Part shown: positions 46,572 through 55,275 of the stretch, piece after piece
How the letters are laid out: the number at the start of each line of letters is the position of its first letter
Numbering within the stretch: the first letter of the stretch is position 1
DNA from: Sandaracinaceae bacterium
Lineage (GTDB): Bacteria; Myxococcota_A; Polyangia; Polyangiales; Houyiibacteriaceae
DNA length: 64,000 nt
Reading direction: 5' to 3'
Assembly: GCA_020633075.1 (NCBI GenBank)
Contig: JACKEI010000001.1
Span: 1,178,001 to 1,242,000 of the forward strand
The notes under the pieces: generated by a model
The model's input: the letters and a program-made list of their open reading frames with translations, nothing else
What the model was told of the DNA's origin: nothing
The model's database searches: none
Position numbers and translations under genes: made by a program

Positions 46572-48667
46572 CCGGTGGACGCGCTGACTTCCGCCTCGCT
46601 CACGGGGTCCGCGTCGTGCTCGTTGCTCTGGGCGTCACCCGGCAGGTGAACGACGAAGGTGGTCCCTGAGCCCACCTTCGAGCGCACGTTGATGACTCCC
46701 CCCGCCGCCACGATGATGCGCTGGGAGATGGCCAGCCCGAGGCCCGTGCCGCGGTCTCGCGTGGTGAAGAACGGCACGAAGAGCTTGTGGAGGATGTCCG
46801 AAGGAATCCCCGGGCCCGAGTCCTCGATGCGGAGCTCCACCCACGCGCTGGGGCGGCCGTTGGCGTCCAGGCGCTCGCGGCGCTCCGTGCGTACCCGCAC
46901 CACGCCCGCGCCCATGGCCTGCACCGCGTTCTGCACCAGGTTGAGGATCACCTGCCGCAGGCGCTCGACGTCAATCTGCACGGGCGGGATGCTCGGGTCC
47001 TCGCGCACGTCCAGGGTCACCCCGGCGGCCTCGCACTCGGGGCGCATCAGCTGGAGTGTGCGGCGCACCACCGCGTTGACGTCGGCTCGACCCACCTCGC
47101 CCGTGGTGGGCCGGGCGTAGTCCAGGAACCCGCCCACGACGCGGTTCAGTCGGTCCACCTCCTCGACGATGATGCCCAGAAACTCGGCGGCCTCGGGGTC
47201 GTCTTCGTGCCCTGGCTCGGTCAGGTACTGGGCGCTGGCCTTGATGCTCCCGAGGGGGTTGCGGATCTCGTGCGCCAGACCGGCCGCCATCTCGCCCAGC
47301 GCCGCCAGACGGTCGCGTTCCTTCATGCGCTGGTACAGGCGCGAGTTCTCCACCGTCACGGCCGCCTGCGCCGCGAGCCCCTCCAGCAGCTGCACCTCCT
47401 CGGGGGAGAACGCGTCCCGCATGCGCTCGTCGCGCACCGTCAGGAAGCCGTAGAGGTCGTCTCCGTCGCCCACCAGCCCGAGGGCCACCGACGCGTCCAA
47501 TGCGTCCATGGTCTGGACGATGTCGTAGGCCGTCTCGGCGTCGCGGTGCTCGCCCAGCTCTCGCTGCTCTTCCAGCTCCCGCTCGGCGCCCTCCAGGGTG
47601 ACCGCGCCCTCACGACGGAGGCGGTCCAGCAGCGGCCGCGCGGGCGCCATCTCCACGCGCGCTGCGGGCTCCGGGCCCACGTACCCGTGCAGGTTGTAGC
47701 CGCGCCCGTCGGCGTCGGCGAGGTAGAGGGCCGCGTGGGTGACGCGCCGCGAGCGCTCTAGGCCACGCATGAGCAGGTTCGCCAGGTCGGTGAGCTGCAG
47801 GGCGTGCGCGATCTCCCGACGCAGGGCGTGCACGCTGGTCTCGAACTCGTAGCGCTCGCGGAAGAAGAACTGGGAGATCGACGTGGTGACCTTCGCGCGC
47901 ACCGGGTCGAACAACAACAGCACCACCAACGCCGACACGACGCCGTGCAGGAAGAAGCGCCCACCCGTCACGTAGTGCATCGCCCACAGCATGGTCGCGA
48001 GCATGAAGGCGAGCGCGGTGAGGACTCCCAGGCGCCCCGCCAGCTCGTAGAGGTCGATGAGCCGCGAGTTCACCAGAGACTGCGAGAGCAAGTACAAGAA
48101 CAGCAGCACCAGCAGCGTCCCGACCGGGGGGATGTCCAGGCCAACGTAGGGTAGGTACTCGAGCAGCGTGAACACGCTCCCGAGCCCACCGAAGATGGCG
48201 AGGTAGCGCAGGCGGGCACCCTCGACCCCCGACTTGACGCTGTCGCCGCGGCGGTAGAGCGTGACCAGCGGCACGGCCAGCAAGAGCAGCACGTAGGCGA
48301 AGAGCGCGCCGCCCACCAGCACGCTCTGGTAGTACGGGGTGAGGATGCCGCCCACCAGCAGCGTGGCGCCGAACCAGGCGAAGCGGTTCAGCGCGCGCAT
48401 GCGCTCGTCGCTGTCCTCCACGAACGCGCGGAAGAACTGCAGCGCGGCCAAGGGGACGACCACGCCCGCGACGAGGTGTAGCCGCTCCCACAGCTCCCCC
48501 TGGAAGGCCGCGCGGACGGCCGTCACCGCGTACCACAGGGCCACGCTCAGACCGAAGGTGGCGAAGACCCAGTGCGCCCGCCGCTTGCGAGGGCGGAGCA
48601 GCACGTTCACCGCCAGCGCGAAGCTGAGCATCGCGGCGATCAGTGAGGTCTGTACGCGCAGGTCCAT
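46313..48667 (-). CDS. 7TM-type sensor histidine kinase with GAF domain
   Basis: A 784-residue kinase. Seven or eight hydrophobic segments (residues 1 to about 260) form the membrane sensor. A GAF-like domain follows (about 290-435), then HisKA with phospho-acceptor His in GLAHEIRNPLGSIKAS (residue about 466) and HATPase with N box ILNLVQNAVQAM, G1 IEDSGPGIP, F box LFVPFFTTRD and G2 GTGLGLAI. The last 90 residues are Ser/Pro/Gly-rich and lie antisense to the end of the convergent gene. No response regulator is adjacent, so the partner is elsewhere. Confidence 0.93.
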   Translation of the reverse strand: MDLRVQTSLIAAMLSFALAVNVLLRPRKRRAHWVFATFGLSVALWYAVTAVRAAFQGELWERLHLVAGVVVPLAALQFFRAFVEDSDERMRALNRFAWFGATLLVGGILTPYYQSVLVGGALFAYVLLLLAVPLVTLYRRGDSVKSGVEGARLRYLAIFGGLGSVFTLLEYLPYVGLDIPPVGTLLVLLFLYLLSQSLVNSRLIDLYELAGRLGVLTALAFMLATMLWAMHYVTGGRFFLHGVVSALVVLLLFDPVRAKVTTSISQFFFRERYEFETSVHALRREIAHALQLTDLANLLMRGLERSRRVTHAALYLADADGRGYNLHGYVGPEPAARVEMAPARPLLDRLRREGAVTLEGAERELEEQRELGEHRDAETAYDIVQTMDALDASVALGLVGDGDDLYGFLTVRDERMRDAFSPEEVQLLEGLAAQAAVTVENSRLYQRMKERDRLAALGEMAAGLAHEIRNPLGSIKASAQYLTEPGHEDDPEAAEFLGIIVEEVDRLNRVVGGFLDYARPTTGEVGRADVNAVVRRTLQLMRPECEAAGVTLDVREDPSIPPVQIDVERLRQVILNLVQNAVQAMGAGVVRVRTERRERLDANGRPSAWVELRIEDSGPGIPSDILHKLFVPFFTTRDRGTGLGLAISQRIIVAAGGVINVRSKVGSGTTFVVHLPGDAQSNEHDADPVSEAEVSASTGQGDGASSGAISGSSPSSSSGGSSASRSAASASESPSQAPGRPSPPSSGSGSGSGAAAAVAGGSEPSDEPSAEDATERPRLVTTSR

Positions 48668-48785
48668 GGACGTAGCCTACCCGGAATGGCCCAGTAGAGC
48701 CCCCGAACCCGGTCAGTCGCTCGCGGACAGACGCGTCGCGCTGGTCATTGGCCCGGTTGACACATGCGCACCAGACCACCACGGC

Positions 48786-48992
48786 ATGCCGAGCAAGGAG
48801 CCCTTCGCGCGGCGGGTGAACCACCTCAAGCTGGGGGACCAGTTGCTGCCCTCCTTCCACCCGACACATCGAGGCTGGGTGGGCTACGATGGCGCGCCGT
48901 TCGAGCTCGCGGCGGGCGACGAGGGCGGCCTCGCGCCGCGGACGATCACGCTGACGGTGTCCACCAGAGACGAGGGCGCCACCGACGGCTGA
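48786..48992 (+). CDS. Possible small protein (68 residues)
   Basis: A 68-residue frame in the 468-base gap between the kinase and the delta-60-like lipoprotein. Composition (HLKLGDQLLPSFHPTHRG, YDGAPFELAAGDEGG) is less Arg-rich than the chance frames nearby. No clear Shine-Dalgarno, and no family seen. Nothing else stands out in this gap. Confidence 0.35.
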   Translation: MPSKEPFARRVNHLKLGDQLLPSFHPTHRGWVGYDGAPFELAAGDEGGLAPRTITLTVSTRDEGATDG

Positions 48993-49135
48993 GCGGGCGC
49001 CGCATGGCGGATTGAAAATCGCCTGCGACTTACGCACGGGCGTGCATCCGGTAACAGCCACGCTGGGGGCAGAATGTGCTCGCAGCGAAGGGAAATCCTT
49101 CGCCGGACGCCCTCCGTTCTGCCAGCCTCCGGCGC

Positions 49136-51514
49136 ATGACCACCCCCTTCCGCGTTGCTGCGTGCGGCGTGATCCTTGCCGCGTTCACCACCTGTCCGGC
49201 TGCTTGCGGGGGAGGAGGGTCCGGGGGCGGCCCCTCGGGCCTGTCTTTCCGCGGGGCGGTCACCTCGGCGGTCCACGAGGGCAGGTCTTGGTACGTCGGT
49301 GGTCAGTTCGTAGGGCTACAGACGCTCCCGGCCCCGTCCTTGCTCGCGCTCGACCTGACCGGCTCGGACGCCGTGCCCTGTGACGTGGGCGCGGGGTTCA
49401 ACGGTCCGGTGTGGGCCATCGCGTCCGCAGGCGACTTCGTTTTCGTCGGGGGCGCCTTCAGCGAGTACCGCGGCGAGACCGTCAACTCACTCGCCAAGCT
49501 CGACGCAAGCACGTGCGAGCTCGACACGCTCTTCAGCCCTCCATCGGGCGCGACGGGCTTCGACGGTGTGGTCAACGCGCTGCTGGTGTCGGGAACATCG
49601 GTGTACGTGGGTGGCGAGCTCGAGGCGTACCGGGGCGTGACGCTCGCGTCCGGGCTCCTCGCCAAGCTCGACGTGACCACGGGCGCGGCCGATGCCGCGT
49701 TCGATGCTGCGGTCGGCGAGGCCATCTTCGCCGGATCGGCGCGAGCGCTCGCCATCTCGGGCAGCTCGCTCTTCGTGGGTGGCTTGTTCGCCGGAAACTC
49801 CTCGAACTTCGACGAGCTGCGCAACTTCGCGCGGTTCGACGCGACGAGCGGGGTCGAGACCACGCCCATGAGCGAGTTCGGGACCGAGGGCTTCGACGGT
49901 GCGGTGAGTGCACTCGCCGTCGTCGGCACCGCTCTGTACGTGGGCGGCAGCTTCGGCGAGTACCGTGTCGATTCGACGCCCGCGGCCGACCTGGTGAAGC
50001 TCGACGTGGCGACGCTGGACCTGGACACAGCGTTCGCGCCTGACGTCGCGAGCGTGACGGCCTTGGTGGCGTCGGAGACCGCGCTCTTCGTGGGAGGCCG
50101 GTTCAGCAGCCCAGGCTTCGGGGGTGACTCGCAGGTGGGCCTCCAGAAGCTGGACCTCGCCACCGGCGAGACCGTTTCCATGTTCTCTCCCGCAGCCAAC
50201 GACGTGCCCACCGTGAGCGGGTTCGGTGTGGCGTCCCTGGCCCTCGCGGCGGGCGTCCTCTTTGTGGGCGGCGGGTTCGCCAACGGCGACGGCACGGTCA
50301 ACGGGTTCATCGCGCTCGACGAGGCGACCGGCGCGCTGGTGGGCAGCCCGCTTCCGTCCGGCCACGACGTCGGGGGGTTCGACGGAACGGTCCGGGCGAT
50401 CGCGTCCGGTGCCGAGCGCGTGTGGGTCGGGGGTGACTTCCAGGGCTACGGCGGTCGCCGGGGCAGCTACCTTGTGAAGCTGGACGACCGCACGTTCGAG
50501 GTGGACGAGCGCTTCAGCCCGCCCGACCTCGCCGCGTTCGACGGGCCGGTGAACAGCTTGGTGGTCGCGGACGGTGCGCTGTACGTGGGCGGAAGGTTCA
50601 CGTCCTACCGGGGGGTGCCCAACTCGGCGAACGGGCTGGCCAAGCTCGACCTCCAGACGGGCGAGCTGGACACCACCTTCAGCCCTCCGGGGGAGTCGAC
50701 CAACGGGGTCTCTGGCGAGGTCCACGTACTGCTCGTGGCGGGCGACTCGCTGCTGGTGGGCGGTGACTTCACGAGCTACCGCACGGACCCCGTCCAGAGG
50801 TTGGTGAAGGTGGCGCTCTCCGACGGCGCCCCGGACACCGTGTTCACGCCGGAGGGCGTTCCGGTGGGCTTCGACGACACGGTGCGGGCGCTGGCCATCT
50901 CCGGCAGCTCGGTCTTCGTGGGCGGCGAGTTCGAGGGGTACCTCCCACCGAGCACGGAGTTCTCCTTCTGCGTGGGGCTGGCCAAGCTCGACGTGGCCAC
51001 GGGCGAGTTCGACGCGACCTTTGCGCCCGCGGTCGACTTCGATTCTGGCTTCGACTCGCCCGATGTGCGTGCGCTGGCCGTGAGCGAGGGCGCGCTCTAC
51101 GTGGGTGGCAGGTTCGACACCTACCAAGGAGCCTCGGCCAACGCCATCGCGAAGCTGGATCTCGCGACCGGGATGCTAGACACGACGTTCAGCCCCCCGG
51201 CGAACAACGGCTTCGATGGCAGCGTGGACAGCCTGCTGCTGCTGGGGTCGTCCCTCTACGTGGGGGGCGACATGTTCTCGTATCGTGGCGAAGCGGGTGC
51301 CACCCGTGGCCTGGCCAAGCTCGACCCGGTCAGCGGCGCGCGCGACCCCGCGTTCACCACCGGACGCTGGTTGTTCGGCTTCGAGAGCCCGTTCCGTGTG
51401 CTGGTGCCCGATGGAGACCGCCTCTTCGTCGGCGGCGGGTTCGGCTATCTGGACGGGACGTCCTGGGTGTCGCGCGCCGCGTTCATCGACCCGGCCACCG
51501 GGGCGCTCCGCTGA
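49136..51514 (+). CDS. Lipoprotein of 14 delta-60-like beta repeats
   Basis: A 792-residue lipoprotein. The N-terminus ends in FTTCPAACGGGG; the lipobox Cys (residue 24) is followed by a Gly-rich tether. About 14 repeats of roughly 55 residues follow, each holding LYVGGxF, then a Tyr-Arg-Gly turn, LAKLD, a T-G pair and LDTTFSPP, the delta-60 repeat outline common in deltaproteobacteria. Such repeats fold as beta-propeller-like blades; 14 could form two seven-bladed propellers. ATG 49136 was chosen to give the lipobox; the longer frame from 49076 lacks one. A cell-surface binding role is inferred. Confidence 0.85.
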   Translation: MTTPFRVAACGVILAAFTTCPAACGGGGSGGGPSGLSFRGAVTSAVHEGRSWYVGGQFVGLQTLPAPSLLALDLTGSDAVPCDVGAGFNGPVWAIASAGDFVFVGGAFSEYRGETVNSLAKLDASTCELDTLFSPPSGATGFDGVVNALLVSGTSVYVGGELEAYRGVTLASGLLAKLDVTTGAADAAFDAAVGEAIFAGSARALAISGSSLFVGGLFAGNSSNFDELRNFARFDATSGVETTPMSEFGTEGFDGAVSALAVVGTALYVGGSFGEYRVDSTPAADLVKLDVATLDLDTAFAPDVASVTALVASETALFVGGRFSSPGFGGDSQVGLQKLDLATGETVSMFSPAANDVPTVSGFGVASLALAAGVLFVGGGFANGDGTVNGFIALDEATGALVGSPLPSGHDVGGFDGTVRAIASGAERVWVGGDFQGYGGRRGSYLVKLDDRTFEVDERFSPPDLAAFDGPVNSLVVADGALYVGGRFTSYRGVPNSANGLAKLDLQTGELDTTFSPPGESTNGVSGEVHVLLVAGDSLLVGGDFTSYRTDPVQRLVKVALSDGAPDTVFTPEGVPVGFDDTVRALAISGSSVFVGGEFEGYLPPSTEFSFCVGLAKLDVATGEFDATFAPAVDFDSGFDSPDVRALAVSEGALYVGGRFDTYQGASANAIAKLDLATGMLDTTFSPPANNGFDGSVDSLLLLGSSLYVGGDMFSYRGEAGATRGLAKLDPVSGARDPAFTTGRWLFGFESPFRVLVPDGDRLFVGGGFGYLDGTSWVSRAAFIDPATGALR

Positions 51515-51616
51515 GCGACGTCAGCGCTGTGTACGGTGGCGAGTGCCGTGCCCGGTCTGGGCCGCGTGGAAGCGTGACCGGCTCTGGTACGTCACCGCGA
51601 GAGGAAGCGTTCCGCG

Positions 51617-52033
51617 TCAGCGTGGGCAGTGGATCTGCGCCAGCCCCGACATGGCGGCGAGTGTCCCGCCCACCATGCGCCCGAACGCCGCGGGGTCGGC
51701 CGCGACGCGCTGGTAGTCCGCCATGCGAGGCATGAAGATGGCCTCTATCCAGGTGGAGCTCGGCTGTGCGTGGATCTGGTCGAACGAGCCCAGCTGAAGG
51801 CGCTGCACCACGAAGGCCTGCGTCACGTACGGCCACGTCTCCTGGCTGGTCTGCATGAAGACGTCCTGCGCGCCTCACGCATGCCACGGCGCGCGTGCAG
51901 CTCGTTCATCTGGTTGCGCCAGTCGGCGAACCCGCCCGAGATGAGCCCGAGACCAGCCGCCACCTCGGTGCCGATAGCCCTCCCGTAGGCTGCGTTCCCA
52001 TCGGCGGAATGGTGTATCGTCGGCGCATGGTTT
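51617..52033 (-). pseudogene. Frameshifted 3' remnant of an unknown gene
   Basis: Two frames read as one protein if a two-base insertion near 51868-51876 is removed. The upstream part reads GNAAYGRAIGTEVAAGLGL, SGGFADWRNQMNELHARRGM; the downstream part reads QDVFMQTSQETWPYVTQAF, FDQIHAQPSSTWIEAIFMPR and ends FGRMVGGTLAAMSGLAQIHCPR (shown in pieces). Composition is protein-like and unlike chance frames. No start codon is left at the 5' side, so it is a truncated and frameshifted pseudogene. It lies just past the delta-60-like gene, on the opposite strand. Confidence 0.55.
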
Positions 52034-52067
52034 GGTTCACCACGCTGCTCGCGCTGCCTGAGAGCGC

Positions 52068-52661
52068 ATGATCCCGAAGGAAGTCGCCAACCTCGCGGTG
52101 GACACGTCGGTCACTCCGGCCATCCGTGGGACGCTCATCGGATCTTCGCTCCAGGCCATGCGCGAGCGCGACCTGAACGACGCGTACTTCGCCACGCTCG
52201 ACCCTGAGTTCCACGAAGCCATCCGCACGTTCACGCCGCAGTCGTGGGTCGAGATGCCTCTGGCGCAAGCCCACTACCAGACGATGGACAAGCTCGTCCC
52301 GGACGACGAGGAGATCGTGGCCATCGGTAGAGCCGTCGGGGACAGAGTGCAGAAGAGCTACATCGCCACCTTGATTCGCGGTCTGCGGGCGACCGGCGCG
52401 GTAGACCCGGTACGCATCATGTCGCGGGCCCCGAGCATCTCGCAGCGCATCTTTCGCGGAGGCGGCCTGAAGGTCAGGCAGACCGGGCCAAAGGACGTCG
52501 TCGTCGAGTTCCTGGCCGTGCCCCTGTGCAGCGTGCGCTACTTCCGCTGGGGGTTCGCCGGCGTCATCCAAGGGGGGCTGCAGCTCGTGACGCGGCAGGT
52601 CTACGTGAACCCCCGGCAGACCTCGGACAAGAGCATGCTCTTGAAGGTCTCGTGGGTGTAG
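52068..52661 (+). CDS. Small protein with myxobacterial (TIGR02265-like) fold
   Basis: A 197-residue soluble protein, without signal or membrane segments. The body (AIGRAVGDRVQKSYIATLIR, then ISQRIFRGGGLKVRQ, VVVEFLAVPLC, VSWV end) resembles the 'heme-NO-binding-like' module of myxobacterial TIGR02265/DUF2378 proteins. It is similar in outline to the tail of the kinase ending at 37410, with similar helix-strand order. ATG at 52068 follows the pseudogene region. Function unknown; a small-ligand or protein-binding role is inferred. Confidence 0.65.
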   Translation: MIPKEVANLAVDTSVTPAIRGTLIGSSLQAMRERDLNDAYFATLDPEFHEAIRTFTPQSWVEMPLAQAHYQTMDKLVPDDEEIVAIGRAVGDRVQKSYIATLIRGLRATGAVDPVRIMSRAPSISQRIFRGGGLKVRQTGPKDVVVEFLAVPLCSVRYFRWGFAGVIQGGLQLVTRQVYVNPRQTSDKSMLLKVSWV

Positions 52662-52901
52662 GCGCGCTGCGGCACTGGCGGCCACGCGCCAACGTTGTTG
52701 CGGGTCTGGAGTAGCAGCTTGTCAAGCTTGGTGAGTCTCGCCATGCGTGTCCGCAGGCAACTCTACCGACCACTCTGGCCACACCACCAGCACCACTGCT
52801 CCCGCGCCACCGCGCGCCGTTCGCCAAGACCTGTTCAGCAGTAGCGTAGGCGTCGCAGGAAGGTCTGCCGGCGCGCTGGCGCCCGGTGATAAGATGCGCC
52901 G

Positions 52902-54242
52902 ATGGTTCGCTTCGTCGTCGCCATGTGCGCCATCGCCAGCGCGGTCACGCTCGGCGCGTGCGCGAACTCCGAGGTCGCTCGATCCGATGCGTCCGCAGCC
53001 ATCGACGCCGCGGAGCTCGACGCCCACATCGACGCCGCGGAGCTCGACGCCCACATCGACGCCGCGGAGCTCGACGCCCACATCGACGCCGCGGAGCTCG
53101 ACGCCCACATCGACGCCGCAGAGCTCGACGCCCACATCGACGCCGCGGAGCTCGACGCCCACGTCGACGCCGCGGAGCTCGACGCCCACATCGATGCGTC
53201 CACTGGCCACGACGCGTGCGTGCCCGGGCTCGAGCTGTGCAACGGCGTCGACGACAACTGCAACGTGATGATCGACGAAGCCTTCCCGACGCTTGGCCAG
53301 ATCTGCACGGTGGGGATGGGCGCCTGCGCCCGCACCGGTGCCAACGTGTGCAACGGCGACGGCGACGGCGTGACCTGCGACGCGAGCCCGGACTCGCCGA
53401 CCGCCGAGGTCTGCGGCGACGGCATCGACCAGGACTGCGACGGCGCCGACGTGGCTTGCCCGATCAACGACGGCCCCGACGGTGCGGTCGCCATCACCGG
53501 CGGCGGCACGTTCGCGGTCGACCTGTCGGCCGCGCACAACGATCAGGACTTCACGGGCCCGTCTTGCGGCTCGACCGGCGGCCGCGACGTGTTCTACACG
53601 TTCACGCTGCCGGTGGCCGAGGTCGTCTACTTCGACACCTTCGGCTCGAACTTCGACACCAGCGTGCGTGTGTTCGCAGGGAGCTGTACCGCGCTCGGCG
53701 CGCTCCAGAGGTGCTTCGACGACCAGTGCAACATGCAACAGAGCCAGGGCGCGCTCAGCCTCGCGGCCGGTACGTACTGCATGGTGGTCGACCAGTACTC
53801 CAGCGCGCAGACCAGCGGCGCGCTCACGTTCACCTTCACCCGCAGCGGCCGCACCGGCGCGGCTCTGGCCAGCACCTCGGGCTCCGTCACCGGTACGACG
53901 GTCGGCGCCACCAACGTGTGGACCCCGAGCTGCTCCTCGGGCTCGACCGCGGGCGATCAGGGCCACTACTTCCTGGCCTGCCCGGGCCAGGTGCCCACGG
54001 TCACCGCCAGCACATGCGCCACGCCGACGTCGTGGGACTCGGTCCTCTACCTGCGCAAGTCCGGCAGCGACGCCGACCTGGTGTGCAACGACGACGGAGG
54101 GTCGCCATGCGGCACCGCGTCCCCCATCCGCCTGTCAGCCTTCGCTGGCGCCACCGGCAGCGGCGCCGGCCTCTACTGGATCGTCGTCGACGGCTTCCTG
54201 TCCACCACCGGCGCCTACACGCTCAGCTACACGGTGAACTGA
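52902..54242 (+). CDS. Lipoprotein with 9-residue repeats, MopE-type motif and PPC-like domains
   Basis: A 446-residue lipoprotein (lipobox VTLGAC, Cys20). After the lipobox come seven near-identical copies of IDAAELDAH (about residues 34-96). Next is a Cys/Asp-rich MopE-type putative metal-binding motif: CNGVDDNCNVMIDE, and a second VCGDGIDQDCDG. Two PPC-like beta domains follow (DVFYTFTLPVAEVVYFDTFG and VCNDDGGSPC regions), ending in LSYTVN. The repeat spacer may lift the domains off the membrane. Cell-surface metal or polymer binding is inferred. Confidence 0.82.
   Translation: MVRFVVAMCAIASAVTLGACANSEVARSDASAAIDAAELDAHIDAAELDAHIDAAELDAHIDAAELDAHIDAAELDAHIDAAELDAHVDAAELDAHIDASTGHDACVPGLELCNGVDDNCNVMIDEAFPTLGQICTVGMGACARTGANVCNGDGDGVTCDASPDSPTAEVCGDGIDQDCDGADVACPINDGPDGAVAITGGGTFAVDLSAAHNDQDFTGPSCGSTGGRDVFYTFTLPVAEVVYFDTFGSNFDTSVRVFAGSCTALGALQRCFDDQCNMQQSQGALSLAAGTYCMVVDQYSSAQTSGALTFTFTRSGRTGAALASTSGSVTGTTVGATNVWTPSCSSGSTAGDQGHYFLACPGQVPTVTASTCATPTSWDSVLYLRKSGSDADLVCNDDGGSPCGTASPIRLSAFAGATGSGAGLYWIVVDGFLSTTGAYTLSYTVN
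53001..53189 (+). repeat. Seven tandem 27-bp in-frame repeats
   Basis: Unit ATCGACGCCGCGGAGCTCGA followed by CGCCCAC repeats seven times from 53001 to 53189, coding IDAAELDAH each time. Copies 1-4 and 6 are identical; copy 5 has one synonymous change (GCA) and copy 7 starts GTC. The uniformity points to recent expansion. Confidence 0.95.
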
Positions 54243-54278
54243 GTTGGCCGGGCGGTGCTTTGGCAGCGCCGCCGGTCA

Positions 54279-54355
54279 GCAGCCACGACGAGCTGCTGGC
54301 GCGCGGCGGACGCTACGCCGAGCTGTTCGAGCTCCAGGCGGCGAGCTACGCTGAC
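54279..54355 (+). pseudogene. C-terminal remnant of an ABC transporter ATPase
   Basis: The frame reads SHDELLARGGRYAELFELQA, the typical end of ABC exporter ATPase subunits (H-x-E-L-L-A-x-G-G-x-Y-A-x-L). No ABC body, Walker motifs or start are present upstream, where the MopE-like gene ends at 54242. This is a fragment with no likely function. Confidence 0.6.
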
Positions 54356-54358
54356 GCG

Positions 54359-54670
54359 CTACTGCGACTGCGCCGCGCGCATCTGGGTCATCACGCCCAC
54401 GGCGGCGGGACCCGCTCCAGCCACCGCCTTACTGACCCCTTCTCGACTGGCGTCGACGGAGCAAATGCATCCGTTCGAGTACTCGCCAAGGTGCACCATG
54501 CCCGCAAAGTAGAGGCCTTCGGCGCTGCACTTGCGACGACAGCCGGCTGCGCCACCCTCGACATTGGCCGAGCCCGTGAACGACGTCGCGCAGGCGCCCG
54601 ACGCGCTCAGTGTGAAGAAGAGAACGAGCCCGCCCAGCGGGGTGACCCAAGCACGCAGCAATCCACTCAT
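54359..54670 (-). CDS. Small Cys-rich lipoprotein
   Basis: A 103-residue lipoprotein: MSGLLRAWVTPLGGLVLFF, then lipobox LSASGAC (Cys27). The mature part has the spaced Cys pattern CRRKC and GCIC around EGLYFAGMVHLGEYSNG. The remaining part is Ala/Gly/Val-rich. The upstream in-frame Met at 54706 is a less likely start. Orphan small lipoprotein; function unknown. Confidence 0.6.
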   Translation of the reverse strand: MSGLLRAWVTPLGGLVLFFTLSASGACATSFTGSANVEGGAAGCRRKCSAEGLYFAGMVHLGEYSNGCICSVDASREGVSKAVAGAGPAAVGVMTQMRAAQSQ

Positions 54671-54852
54671 GCGGCGGACGGTAGCACGAGCGATGTGTGG
54701 AGTCATCGAGGTGAACGTGTCGCGAGGACGTCCTCTGAGGCTCCGCGCGGCACGCGGACAGTCCGAGAGGGCCGTGCGGTGCCGGCCGGGAGAACGGGCG
54801 GTGCACCCAAGGGTCTGCAGGGTGCGGGTTCTCTCTGGTTCAGGAGACTCGA

Positions 54853-55056
54853 ATGACGGTTGGACAGGGATGGTTGTCCCGCGGCGCCCGCGGGGCCTGG
54901 CTGTGTTGCGCGCTGCTCGCGGGGGCGGTGCTGCCCGATTGCTGGCTCGGGACGGGCAAGATGGCGCACCGGCCGCTGCTCGTTTCTGCAGAGCTCACGC
55001 GCTGGCTGTTCCGTTCGCAGGTGCGCGGCGGGACGCTGCAGCCGTTCGCGGCGTAG
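54853..55056 (+). CDS. Possible small secreted protein (67 residues)
   Basis: A 67-residue frame with an AGGAG Shine-Dalgarno 7 bases ahead of the ATG and a hydrophobic N-terminal stretch (GAWLCCALLAGAVLP) like a signal peptide. The last 30 residues are basic. In frame after its stop, the frame continues to the next membrane gene region, so the stop may be an interruption in a longer, decayed gene. Confidence 0.4.
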   Translation: MTVGQGWLSRGARGAWLCCALLAGAVLPDCWLGTGKMAHRPLLVSAELTRWLFRSQVRGGTLQPFAA

Positions 55057-55275
55057 ACCGGCAAACAAGTGCCCCGCGGGAGCTCCGCCACGGTGGCGTT
55101 CGGAGTTTCTGATCGTCCCGGCAACGCCGGTCGAACCCTGCCAACAGCGACGTCGACGTGTACAGAGGCTGGCCTCGGTGCGTATCATCCGTCGACGAAG
55201 CGGGCGCGCCCAGGGGAGGAGAGGGTATGGCAACGAAGAAGGCACTCACGACCGTGGTCGCACCTCGGGATAGCC

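Noticed and set aside
47610..49061. 483-residue minus-strand frame overlapping the histidine kinase
   Set aside because: It is a second phase of the kinase gene, rich in Arg, Gly and Pro; the kinase frame carries all conserved motifs.
52604..52744. 46-residue minus-strand frame starting MARLTKLDKLLLQTRNN
   Set aside because: Protein-like composition, but it overlaps the end of the gene at 52068-52661, has no clear ribosome site and no recognised family.
53001..53189. CRISPR-like array
   Set aside because: The repeats are contiguous with no unique spacers and remain in frame in a lipoprotein gene.
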